From an uncultured Clostridiaceae bacterium (lineage in GTDB: Bacteria > Bacillota > Clostridia > Lachnospirales > Lachnospiraceae), in NCBI GenBank assembly GCA_949948825.1, contig CATLIJ010000037.1, forward strand, positions 1-14,290: a stretch of 14,290 nt of DNA. Direction: 5' to 3'. Both the position numbers and the translations under genes were made by a program. Position 1 is the first letter of the stretch. Each line of letters starts with the position of its first letter. Positions 6,411 through 14,211 of this stretch are shown here, one piece after another. Under the pieces are notes generated by a model, which was given only the letters and a program-made list of their open reading frames with translations, was not told the origin of the DNA and made no database searches.

Positions 6411-7206
6411 GGCAGAGGCAGTGGTCATTGGAGCAGGGGCAGGATTGTCAGCCTCTGCCGGACTTACTTATTCCGGGGAACGGTTTGAGAAATATTTTGG
6501 AGATTTTATCGAAAAGTATTCGATTCCCGACATGTACACAGGAGGATTTTATCCTTTTGAGACTTTGGAGGAGCGCTGGGGATGGTGGAGCAGGCATATT
6601 TATTATAACCGGTATGCAGATGTTCCTAATTCTGTGTATCCGAATCTTTTGGATTTGGTCAGGGATAAGGATTACTTTGTATTGACTACAAATGTGGACC
6701 ATATGTTTCAGCGGTCCGGCTTTGAGAAAAAGCGGCTGTTCTATACTCAGGGTGATTATGGGTTATGGCAGTGTTCCAGGCCATGTCATAAGAAAACCTA
6801 TGATAATGAGCAAGCGGTCTGTGAGATGCTTTCCCGCCAGAAGGACCGGAGGATTCCCACAGAGCTTGTGCCAAGGTGTCCGGTGTGCGGCGCACCTATG
6901 GCCATGAACCTTCGAAGTGATAATACCTTTGTACAGGATGAGGGATGGGATCAGGCAGCTGGCCGGTATGAGGATTTTCTCCGTTTGCATCAGGGGCAGA
7001 GCGTGGTTTTTCTGGAACTGGGAGTGGGGGGAAACACCCCGGGAATTATCAAGTATTCTTTCTGGCGGATGACGGCCGGGAATCCGAGGGCAACCTATGC
7101 CTGTGTCAACTATGGGGAGGCAGTCTGCCCGAAGGAGATTGAGGGGCAGGCCATATGTATAAATGGGGATATTGGGGAAGTATTAGAGCTTTGTTGCCTT
7201 CATTAA
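6331..7206 (+). CDS. Class M sirtuin (SirTM), NAD-dependent protein ADP-ribosyltransferase
   Basis: A 291-residue sirtuin-fold protein. NAD motifs are GAGAGLSASAGLTYSGERF (34-52) and TTNVDH (119-124, Asn121 and Asp123). The catalytic His of ordinary deacetylase sirtuins is replaced by Gln140 in YTQGDYG, the mark of SirTM enzymes, which transfer ADP-ribose rather than deacetylate. The zinc site is C148-x3-C152 with C183-x2-C186. In known SirTM operons the target is a lipoylated GcvH-like protein. None is encoded here, so the target is unknown. The start at 6331 has a strong AAGGAGG (6314-6320) 10 bases upstream, inside the macrodomain gene. An in-frame ATG at 6361 has no ribosome site. The gene is followed by a terminator at 7288-7349. 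Confidence 0.94.
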   Translation: MYSKIWTKKSMKGCLEEVARLKEALHKAEAVVIGAGAGLSASAGLTYSGERFEKYFGDFIEKYSIPDMYTGGFYPFETLEERWGWWSRHIYYNRYADVPNSVYPNLLDLVRDKDYFVLTTNVDHMFQRSGFEKKRLFYTQGDYGLWQCSRPCHKKTYDNEQAVCEMLSRQKDRRIPTELVPRCPVCGAPMAMNLRSDNTFVQDEGWDQAAGRYEDFLRLHQGQSVVFLELGVGGNTPGIIKYSFWRMTAGNPRATYACVNYGEAVCPKEIEGQAICINGDIGEVLELCCLH

Positions 7207-7237
7207 ACCAGTATAATACAATTGGCATAGAAGAGTA

Positions 7238-7274
7238 TTTAAGATAAAATAAGTATACTTTGTTTTATCTTAAA
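7238..7274. other. AT-rich near-perfect palindrome between convergent genes
   Basis: TTTAAGATAAAA (7238-7249) and TTTTATCTTAAA (7263-7274) are perfect 12-bp arms, and AAGTATACTT at the centre is itself a palindrome. Only the t / tg junctions break full symmetry over 37 bp. It could be a weak bidirectional terminator or a protein-binding site. No long T run follows on either strand. Confidence 0.6.
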
Positions 7275-7287
7275 ATTCACTGCGAAT

Positions 7288-7349
7288 CCGGCAGCTTGGC
7301 CTGTAAGATACCCTTTAGAAATCAAACAGGTTGAGCTGCCGGTTTTTTT
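7288..7349 (+). terminator. Rho-independent terminator of the macrodomain-sirtuin operon
   Basis: CCGGCAGCT (7288-7296) pairs with AGCTGCCGG (7334-7342). After a TGG/TTG internal loop, CCTGT (7300-7304) pairs with ACAGG (7326-7330). Seven T (7343-7349) follow on the plus strand. The right arm and T tract lie inside the last codons of the convergent radical SAM gene, and the hairpin loop spans its stop codon. Confidence 0.8.
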
Positions 7350-8214
7350 CCTTATATCCCCGCTGGCAGGCGCAGATAATGTCCTTCATCTGATACAAAA
7401 TGCCATATGTTTCACATGCCTTGGTAAAACAGCTCCAAAGTCTTTTCCAATGAGGGCTGGGGCATTCATAGCGGTTTTGGTAAGCTTTTGCATACTGTGC
7501 GGGCAGGTTCTGGCCCGGAAATAATTCTTCCAGTTTTTGAAAATACCATTCCCTCTGGCTGTCTCTCAAGGTCATTCCAAAAGCTCCGTAGATAAATCTG
7601 GCTCCTGCCTCATGGGCAGCCTTTACAATTCCAAGAATATTGTCTTCGTTGTCTTCCAGAAAAGGCAGCACTGGCATAAGGAGGATTCCGGCAAAGATTC
7701 CCCTGTCCCTTAAATCCGAGACCAGTTCCAGGCGTTTGGAAGAAACCGCTGTCCCAGGTTCAATTTTTTCTGCCAGTTTAACGTCTATGGTGGTAACAGT
7801 CACCTTGCACAGAACCGGAGAATGGTCCTGGATGCATTCTAAAATATCCACATCCCGGAAAAGAAGGGGGCTTTTGGTGGCAATGGCAGCGCCAAATTGA
7901 AAGGCGTCAATCAGCTCCAGAGCATGTCTGGTCAGGTTCAGTTCTTTCTCAAAGGGATTGTAAGGATCGCTCATGGAGCCTGTCCCAACCACGCCTTTTC
8001 TGACCTTTCTGCGCAGATCATCCCGAATGATGGCAAGGGCATTGTCCTTTGCCCTCACCCGGCTGAAATCCTGAATCTGATAACAGTCTGAGCGGCTGTC
8101 ACAGTAGATGCATCCATGGCAGCAGCCTTTGTAAATGTTCATATTATAATCAATCCCAAACCAGCTGCTGCTTTTGGTTTTTGTGACAATTGTTTTCGCT
8201 GGAATATATTCCAT
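7315..8214 (-). CDS. SPL-family radical SAM protein (SplB-like), function unknown
   Basis: A 299-residue protein of the COG1533 group, related in sequence to spore photoproduct lyase. C31-x3-C35-x2-C38 in YKGCCHGCIYCDSR is the radical SAM cluster motif. GTGSMSDPYNPFEKE, LTRHALELI and ATKSPLLFRDVDIL are typical of the family. The reaction of most members is not known, and true lyase activity is not claimed. The C-terminus ends RQLNLFDF. QLNLF (293-297) matches the beta sliding-clamp binding consensus, which would suit a DNA-acting enzyme. AAAGGAGG lies 6 bases before the ATG, and a good promoter lies upstream. The gene converges with the sirtuin gene and diverges from ftsK. Confidence 0.9.
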   Translation of the reverse strand: MEYIPAKTIVTKTKSSSWFGIDYNMNIYKGCCHGCIYCDSRSDCYQIQDFSRVRAKDNALAIIRDDLRRKVRKGVVGTGSMSDPYNPFEKELNLTRHALELIDAFQFGAAIATKSPLLFRDVDILECIQDHSPVLCKVTVTTIDVKLAEKIEPGTAVSSKRLELVSDLRDRGIFAGILLMPVLPFLEDNEDNILGIVKAAHEAGARFIYGAFGMTLRDSQREWYFQKLEELFPGQNLPAQYAKAYQNRYECPSPHWKRLWSCFTKACETYGILYQMKDIICACQRGYKEKNRQLNLFDF

Positions 8215-8242
8215 AAAGCGCCTCCTTTACCAAAACACTTCT

Positions 8243-8271
8243 ATTTTATCACGATTTACCAGGCACAGCAA
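8243..8271 (-). promoter_or_regulatory. SigA-type promoter of the SPL-family gene
   Basis: On the minus strand, TTGCTG (8266-8271) and TAAAAT (8243-8248) are separated by 17 bp. The leader to the ATG at 8214 is about 23 bases. Confidence 0.65.
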
Positions 8272-8320
8272 TGGTCCTGGCGGATTTTTGCGGGCAGAAA
8301 GCAACCTTTTATTTCCATGG

Positions 8321-8349
8321 TTGCAATTCCCATCAATTTTTTGTATACT
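8321..8349 (+). promoter_or_regulatory. SigA-type promoter of ftsK
   Basis: TTGCAA (8321-8326) and TATACT (8344-8349) are separated by 17 bp, and a TTTTTTG run precedes the -10. The predicted start near 8356 gives a leader of about 25 bases to the GTG at 8381. Confidence 0.75.
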
Positions 8350-8380
8350 ATGTTCATTGGAGAATAGGAGGCATATAGTT

Positions 8381-11300
8381 GTGGCAGCAACAGGAAATAA
8401 AAAAAATGCAGCAGGCAAGAGCCGGGGACAGGCGTCAGGCGCCCAAAAGAAACCGGCAAATACCGGAGGAAATCCAGGAAAAGCAGGCGGCAGAAAGGAA
8501 AACAGCAGTGGGAAGGCAGGAAGCGGCCAGGGAAGGAAGAACGCCGCCCTGCCCACGGAGGAGCCGGAGGATTTTTTTGGTGCGGAAGCAATGATCCTTG
8601 TGTGCTTTGCAGCAGCAGTCTTATTGTTTTTAAGTAATTTTCATCTGTGCGGTGCAGCAGGTGACTATCTGCGGGCTTTTCAGCTGGGTGTTTTTGGAAG
8701 CGTGGGATTTATTGCCCCGTTTCTTTTGTTTGTGGGAACTTGTTTTTATCTTTCCAACCAGGGGAATATGACTGCTATGCGGAAGCTGCTGGCATCTGTG
8801 GCAGCAGTGATCATTTTGTGCGGCTTTGCCCAGCTTTTGTTTGGAAAGCAGCCAGAGGCAGAGGCCGGATTTTTCGGATATTACCATCAGTCTTCAGAAA
8901 GCGGCATAGGAGGAGGACTGGTGGGAGGGATTCTCTGTGTGGGCCTGACCTCTGTGATTGGCAATATCGGCGCATTTCTGGTGCTTTTGGCAGGTCTGGC
9001 CATCAGTGTTGTGTGTATTACAGAGCGGTCCCTGGTGAAAGCAGTAAAAAGACAGAGCGATGCAGCATACCGGTATGCCAGAGAGGATATGAGCCGGCGC
9101 AGGGAAGAGCGGGCAGAACGGCAGGAGGAACGGCGTCAGCAGAAGGAACTGAGGATAAGAGGCGTGAATCTGGATTCCACGACTTTGGCGGCGGGTCCGG
9201 AACCGGAAGGGTATTACGGGGAAGACAGAGGCTATGGTCCGGAGCCAGCTTATGGAGAAGGCGGGGGTTACGGTCCGGAGCCAGCCTACGGAGAGAGCGG
9301 AGGATATGGTCCGGAGCCAGCCTATGGAGAAGGCGGGCGCTATGATCCGGAGTCAGGCTACGGAGAGGGCGGAGGATATAACCCGGAGTCAGCTTATGGA
9401 GAAAGCAGGGGTTATGGTCCGGAGCCAGCTTATGGAGAAAGCGGGGGTTATGGTCCGGAGCCAGCTTATGGAGAAGGCGGGGGGTATAGTCCGGAGCCAG
9501 CCTATGGAGAAGGCAGGGGTTATGGCCCGGAATCTGCACATAAAGAGGGCAGAAGCCATGGTCCGGAACCTGGACACGGAGGAAGTTCCGGTTATGGAGA
9601 AAAAAGAGGCAGAAGGGCAGGAGGCCAATCTGAATCCGAAGAGAACAGGGATTCTAAGGCAGAGATGAAATCCGAATATGACAGACAGGAAGGTTACAAG
9701 GCAGATTCCGGACATGGACAGGGTACGCCTGCACATGGAGAAAAAGCCAGAAAAAGCGGTCCGGACCCAGCGGATATTTTTGTGGGAAGAATCACTCCGG
9801 CAGCTTATGCAGGGGAGGATATAGCTCCCTTTGCAGAGGATAAGGTGCTGTCTCCGGCAGAGTCAGCCCAACGGCTGGTGGCAGAAGGAATTTCCCATTT
9901 AAGCGATCTGGACGGAAGCTTTGGACGGCCGGTGGAGCCGCCGCCATTTCATACCCCTGCATCAGAACCGTCATTTCACGGGCTGGCATCAGCCCTTGAT
10001 TCAGGCAGGGAAAAGGATTTAGAGGATTCAAAGACAGTTTCCCCGGAGCCGGAGAGTCTTCCTCCCGGGGAAACCTGGAGCCGGATTTCGGTTCCGGAAT
10101 TTGTACAGCCGGATTTTGACCGGGATGCCCCCAGGCCAGAGAGGCAGGACCCGCCGGTGGTGCGGTACAGGGCAGATGATTTTGCCATAGAGGAGGAAGA
10201 GGAGATTTCCCTGACTGAAAGGGAGGCTCCCCCGATTGTGCGATACCGGGGAGAATACCAGGAAGCTTTCAAAGAAAAGCTTCCATTGCCACAGGATAAA
10301 GGAGAGGATGAGGTTTCTGTGGCTGCACGGTACAGGGAAGAGAATAATATACCTCCTCTGCTGCGGTATCAGGAAGAAGACGGAGGGCCGGTGTCTGCGG
10401 GATATACAGAAGAAGGCAGAAGATCCTCTTTGCTGCGGTATCAGGAAGAAGACAAAGACCTGGCATCTGCGGAATATACAGAAGAAGGCAGAAGATCCTC
10501 TCTGCTGCGGTATCAGGAAGAAGACGGAGAGCCGGTGTCTGCGGGATATGCAGGAGAAGGCAGAAGATCCTCTTTGCTGCGGTATCAGGAAGAAAACAAA
10601 GAACCAGCGTCTGCGGGATACGCAGAACAAAACCGAAGATCTTCTTTGCCAAGATATAAGGGAGAGGATGAGGCTCTGGCGTCAGTACAGTACAGAGAAG
10701 AAAACCGGATTCCTCCCATACTGCGGTATCAGGAAGAAATGGAAGATGAGATTTACATGGGAACCCAGTCGGAGACAGACGATGCAGAATCCATGAGGCG
10801 TCTGGATGCAGATTCAGAGGAAGTTTCCTTCCAAAGCCCGGACAGCGCATTTGTGGTCTCAGAGCGGGATAAGCGTGTGGTGACTGCCTCCGGGAAAGTC
10901 ATTGACAGCGATACAGAAGCCTTGCGCAAAAAGCTGGAATCCAGACGGCGGGAGGCCAGGGAAGAAGGGCAGTCCGGTGAAGTCAGCATGGAGCAGCAGA
11001 TCCGGGAAAGAGAGATTCAGCCAAAGAAGGAGTATATCTTTCCTCCTGTTACCTTATTAAAAAGAGGGAATCTTCTGGCCGGAGCAGGTTCCCAGCAGGA
11101 ATATAAGGACACAGCCATTAAACTGCAGCAGACCTTGCGGGATTTTGGCGTGGGAGTGACTGTGACCAATATCAGCTGCGGCCCGTCCGTGACCCGGTAC
11201 GAGCTTCACCCGGAACAGGGAGTGAAGGTCAGTAAGATTGTAAGTCTGGCAGATGACATTAAGTTAAGTCTGGCGGCAGAGGATATTCGGATTGAGGCGC

Positions 11301-12490
11301 CCATTCCCGGCAAATCAGCAGTGGGAATTGAGGTGCCGAACAAGGAGACCACCATGGTTTACCTGCGGGAGCTTTTGGAGTCCGAGACATTCCAGGAACA
11401 TCCCTCCCGCATGGCATTTGCTGTCGGCAAAGATATCGGAGGCCAGGTGGTGGTGACAGACATTGCCAAAATGCCTCACCTTCTGATTGCAGGCGCCACT
11501 GGTTCGGGAAAGTCTGTGTGTATCAATACACTGATTATGAGCATTCTTTTTAAGGCAAGTCCAGAAGATGTGAAGCTTATCATGGTGGACCCAAAGGTAG
11601 TGGAATTAAGTGTTTACAACGGCATTCCCCATCTTCTGATTCCGGTGGTGACAGATCCCAAAAAGGCATCAGGCGCTTTGAACTGGGCAGTGGCAGAGAT
11701 GCAGGACCGGTACAAGAAATTTGCTGAATGCAATGTGCGGAATCTGGCGGGATACAATGCCCGGATTGACAGCCTGGGACCAAATGTGCCGGAAGAGGAA
11801 AAACCAAAGAAAATGCCTCAGATCATTATAATTGTGGACGAGCTGGCAGATTTGATGATGGTGGCTCCCGGCGAGGTGGAGGATGCTATCTGCCGTCTGG
11901 CACAGCTGGCGCGTGCCGCGGGGATTCATCTGGTGATTGCCACCCAGCGGCCCTCGGTCAATGTTATCACAGGCCTGATTAAGGCCAATGTGCCGTCCAG
12001 GATTGCATTTTCTGTGTCATCAGGAGTGGATTCCCGGACCATTATTGATATGTATGGAGCGGAGAAGCTTTTGGGAAAAGGAGATATGCTTTTCTTTCCC
12101 TCTGGAATTCCCAAGCCTCAGCGGGTTCAGGGCGCTTTTGTGTCAGATTCTGAGGTGCAGAAGGTGGTGGAATTTCTGACAGAGCAGGGAATGTCAGCAG
12201 ATTATGACCCGGATGTGGAGCGTCAGATGAGCAGCGCCTCTGCCATGGCCGGAGGAGGAGGCTCTGGCGGCGGCAGCGGACGGGATGAGTATTTTGAGCA
12301 GGCAGGAAGATTTATTATAGAAAAGGACAAGGCATCCATTGGAATGCTCCAGCGGATGTTTAAGATTGGGTTTAACCGTGCCGCCCGGATTATGGACCAG
12401 CTGGCAGATGCAGGGGTCGTGGGAGAGGAGGAAGGCACCAAGCCCAGGAAGATTCTGGTGACAATGGAGGAGTTTGAGGAGCTGCTGTAA
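8381..12490 (+). CDS. ftsK: FtsK/SpoIIIE-type DNA translocase with a very long repeat-rich linker
   Basis: A septum-anchored ATPase that pumps chromosomal DNA during division and, in spore formers, into the forespore. The start is GTG 8381, with AGGAGG at 8366-8371 nine bases before it. Of 1369 residues, 1-57 are a Lys/Gly-rich cytoplasmic tail and about 68-214 form four or five membrane segments. A basic coiled-coil-like stretch (about 230-260) comes next, and about 260-870 is a low-complexity linker with two repeat arrays. The motor domain has Walker A GATGSGKS (1038-1045) and Walker B IIIIVDELADL (Asp1153, Glu1154). A glycine/serine hinge (1291-1300) leads to the winged-helix gamma domain (about 1302-1369) that reads polarity sequences. 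Clostridial members are usually some 750-950 residues, and the excess is all linker. fhs follows after 24 bases. Confidence 0.97.
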   Translation: MAATGNKKNAAGKSRGQASGAQKKPANTGGNPGKAGGRKENSSGKAGSGQGRKNAALPTEEPEDFFGAEAMILVCFAAAVLLFLSNFHLCGAAGDYLRAFQLGVFGSVGFIAPFLLFVGTCFYLSNQGNMTAMRKLLASVAAVIILCGFAQLLFGKQPEAEAGFFGYYHQSSESGIGGGLVGGILCVGLTSVIGNIGAFLVLLAGLAISVVCITERSLVKAVKRQSDAAYRYAREDMSRRREERAERQEERRQQKELRIRGVNLDSTTLAAGPEPEGYYGEDRGYGPEPAYGEGGGYGPEPAYGESGGYGPEPAYGEGGRYDPESGYGEGGGYNPESAYGESRGYGPEPAYGESGGYGPEPAYGEGGGYSPEPAYGEGRGYGPESAHKEGRSHGPEPGHGGSSGYGEKRGRRAGGQSESEENRDSKAEMKSEYDRQEGYKADSGHGQGTPAHGEKARKSGPDPADIFVGRITPAAYAGEDIAPFAEDKVLSPAESAQRLVAEGISHLSDLDGSFGRPVEPPPFHTPASEPSFHGLASALDSGREKDLEDSKTVSPEPESLPPGETWSRISVPEFVQPDFDRDAPRPERQDPPVVRYRADDFAIEEEEEISLTEREAPPIVRYRGEYQEAFKEKLPLPQDKGEDEVSVAARYREENNIPPLLRYQEEDGGPVSAGYTEEGRRSSLLRYQEEDKDLASAEYTEEGRRSSLLRYQEEDGEPVSAGYAGEGRRSSLLRYQEENKEPASAGYAEQNRRSSLPRYKGEDEALASVQYREENRIPPILRYQEEMEDEIYMGTQSETDDAESMRRLDADSEEVSFQSPDSAFVVSERDKRVVTASGKVIDSDTEALRKKLESRRREAREEGQSGEVSMEQQIREREIQPKKEYIFPPVTLLKRGNLLAGAGSQQEYKDTAIKLQQTLRDFGVGVTVTNISCGPSVTRYELHPEQGVKVSKIVSLADDIKLSLAAEDIRIEAPIPGKSAVGIEVPNKETTMVYLRELLESETFQEHPSRMAFAVGKDIGGQVVVTDIAKMPHLLIAGATGSGKSVCINTLIMSILFKASPEDVKLIMVDPKVVELSVYNGIPHLLIPVVTDPKKASGALNWAVAEMQDRYKKFAECNVRNLAGYNARIDSLGPNVPEEEKPKKMPQIIIIVDELADLMMVAPGEVEDAICRLAQLARAAGIHLVIATQRPSVNVITGLIKANVPSRIAFSVSSGVDSRTIIDMYGAEKLLGKGDMLFFPSGIPKPQRVQGAFVSDSEVQKVVEFLTEQGMSADYDPDVERQMSSASAMAGGGGSGGGSGRDEYFEQAGRFIIEKDKASIGMLQRMFKIGFNRAARIMDQLADAGVVGEEEGTKPRKILVTMEEFEELL
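9230..9589 (+). repeat. 36-bp tandem repeat array in ftsK (GYGPEPAYGEGG units)
   Basis: Ten 36-bp units encode residues 284-403. The best form is GYGPEPAYGEGG, and variants change G/S at the last positions and P/S after PE. The last two units (GYGPESAHKEGR, SHGPEPGHGGSS) are diverged. The units are rich in Gly, Pro, Tyr and Glu, and should be unstructured. Confidence 0.93.
10358..10741 (+). repeat. 72-bp tandem repeat array in ftsK (LLRYQEED units)
   Basis: Five 72-bp units (24 residues each, residues 660-779) are followed by a partial unit, ILRYQEEM. Each begins LLRYQEED, has a variable middle such as PVSAGY, and ends EEGRRSS. Single looser copies of the core, PPVVRYR and PPIVRYR, occur upstream at about 10150-10250. 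The units are strongly charged, with mixed Arg and Glu. Confidence 0.92.
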
Positions 12491-12514
12491 GCGGAAAGAA
12501 CAGGAGGAATGGAC

Positions 12515-14185
12515 ATGAAGACAGATATTCAGATTGCGCAGGAAGCCACAATGAAGCCAGTGAGAGAGATTGCTGAAAGCTATGGCATTGGGGAGGATGA
12601 GCTGGAGCTGTACGGCAGGTATAAAGCCAAGCTGACCGATGAATTGTGGGAGCGGGTGAAGGAACGTCAGGACGGAAAGCTGGTTCTGGTGACAGCCATC
12701 AATCCCACTCCGGCAGGAGAGGGGAAAACCACCACCAGCATTGGACTGGCGGATGCTTTAAACTGGCTGGGGAAAAAGACCATGCTGGCTTTGCGGGAGC
12801 CTTCCCTGGGGCCCTGCTTTGGAATCAAGGGCGGAGCTGCAGGCGGCGGCTATGCCCAGGTGGTGCCTATGGAGGATTTGAACCTTCATTTTACAGGGGA
12901 TTTCCATGCCATTACCTCTGCCAATAATCTGCTGGCAGCATTGCTGGACAATCACATTCAGCAGGGAAATGCCCTGGAGATTGATCCGCGGCAGATTCTC
13001 TGGAAACGCTGTATGGATATGAATGACCGGGTTCTGCGCAATATTGTGGTGGGACTGGGTGCAAAAGCTGACGGAGTGGTGCGGGAAGATCATTTTGTCA
13101 TTACAGTGGCATCTGAGATTATGGCGATTCTCTGTCTGGCCAATGATATGAAAGATCTGAAAGAACGGTTGGGAAGGATTATCGTTGCATATAATTATGC
13201 AGGGGAGCCAGTGACAGCTGCCCAGTTAAATGGGGTTGGGGCCATGGCAGCTCTTTTGAAGGATGCCATCAAGCCCAATCTGATTCAGACCCTGGAGCAC
13301 ACAGGGGCTCTGGTTCACGGCGGGCCTTTTGCCAACATTGCCCATGGATGCAACAGCGTGCGGGCAACAAAGACTGCCTTAAAGCTGGCGGATGTGGTGG
13401 TGACAGAGGCAGGCTTCGGCGCAGATCTGGGCGCGGAAAAGTTTTTGGATATCAAGTGCCGGATGGCAGGCTTAAAGCCAGACGCAGTGGTTTTGGTGGC
13501 CACGGTTCGGGCTTTGAAATACAACGGCGGAGTTTGCAAGGCAGAGCTGGAAAAGGAGAATCTGGAAGCTCTGAAAAAAGGAATTGTTAATCTGGAAAAG
13601 CACATTGAGAATATTCAGAAATATCAGGTTCCGGTTGTGGTGACATTAAATTCCTTTACCAGTGACACCCAGGCAGAGTATGAGTTTATCCGGAAATTCT
13701 GCGAGGACCGGGGCTGTGAGTTTGCCCTGTCTGAAGTGTGGGCCAGGGGCGGAGAGGGCGGAGAGGCCCTGGCCGCAAAGGTGATAGATACTTTGGAGCA
13801 TAAGGAAAGCCATTATGCTCCCATTTATCCGGATGATATGAGCCTGAAGGAGAAGATTCACCGGGTGGCAACTGAGATTTACGGGGCGGACGGAGTTGCC
13901 TACGCGCCGGCAGCAGCAAAGGCATTGGCCCGGATTGAAGACATGGGCTTTGGCAGGTTGCCGGTATGTATGGCCAAGACTCAGTATTCCCTGTCCGATG
14001 ACCAGAACCGTCTGGGGAGACCTGCTGGGTTTGATATTCAGGTAAGGGATGTATATGTGTCTGCAGGAGCCGGATTTGTGGTGGTGCTCACAGGAGCCAT
14101 TATGACCATGCCTGGACTTCCGAAGAAACCGGCTGCAGAGGGAATTGATGTGAACGAAGAGGGTAAGATTACCGGATTGTTCTAA
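12515..14185 (+). CDS. fhs: Formate-tetrahydrofolate ligase
   Basis: Joins formate to tetrahydrofolate using ATP to give 10-formyl-THF, feeding purine synthesis and, in acetogens, the methyl branch of the Wood-Ljungdahl pathway. The 556-residue length is the family norm. TPAGEGKT (65-72) is the ATP loop, [35 protein letters not shown] follows from 95, and [10 protein letters not shown] lies near the C-terminus. The start at 12515 is chosen because AGGAGG (12502-12507) sits 7 bases before it. An in-frame ATG at 12509 has only one base of spacing. The gene is complete and shows no odd residues. It lies 24 bases after ftsK and is probably co-transcribed. No other folate or acetyl-CoA pathway gene is in the window. 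Confidence 0.98.
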   Translation: MKTDIQIAQEATMKPVREIAESYGIGEDELELYGRYKAKLTDELWERVKERQDGKLVLVTAINPTPAGEGKTTTSIGLADALNWLGKKTMLALREPSLGPCFGIKGGAAGGGYAQVVPMEDLNLHFTGDFHAITSANNLLAALLDNHIQQGNALEIDPRQILWKRCMDMNDRVLRNIVVGLGAKADGVVREDHFVITVASEIMAILCLANDMKDLKERLGRIIVAYNYAGEPVTAAQLNGVGAMAALLKDAIKPNLIQTLEHTGALVHGGPFANIAHGCNSVRATKTALKLADVVVTEAGFGADLGAEKFLDIKCRMAGLKPDAVVLVATVRALKYNGGVCKAELEKENLEALKKGIVNLEKHIENIQKYQVPVVVTLNSFTSDTQAEYEFIRKFCEDRGCEFALSEVWARGGEGGEALAAKVIDTLEHKESHYAPIYPDDMSLKEKIHRVATEIYGADGVAYAPAAAKALARIEDMGFGRLPVCMAKTQYSLSDDQNRLGRPAGFDIQVRDVYVSAGAGFVVVLTGAIMTMPGLPKKPAAEGIDVNEEGKITGLF

Positions 14186-14211
14186 AAGCTTAGGAAAGAG
14201 GGCAGGATCGT

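Noticed and set aside
8174..8380. In-frame upstream extension of ftsK starting within the divergent gene
   Set aside because: It would overlap the start of the SPL-family gene and both promoters. GTG 8381 has an ideal AGGAGG and a promoter 32 bases upstream.
10028..10850. Long overlapping open frames on both strands over the second ftsK repeat array
   Set aside because: A stop-free repeat unit keeps several frames open at once. The products are low-complexity echoes of the 72-bp unit, without starts or motifs.
12509..12514. ATG 12509 as the fhs start
   Set aside because: Only one base separates it from AGGAGG. ATG 12515 has 7-base spacing and gives the usual family N-terminus.
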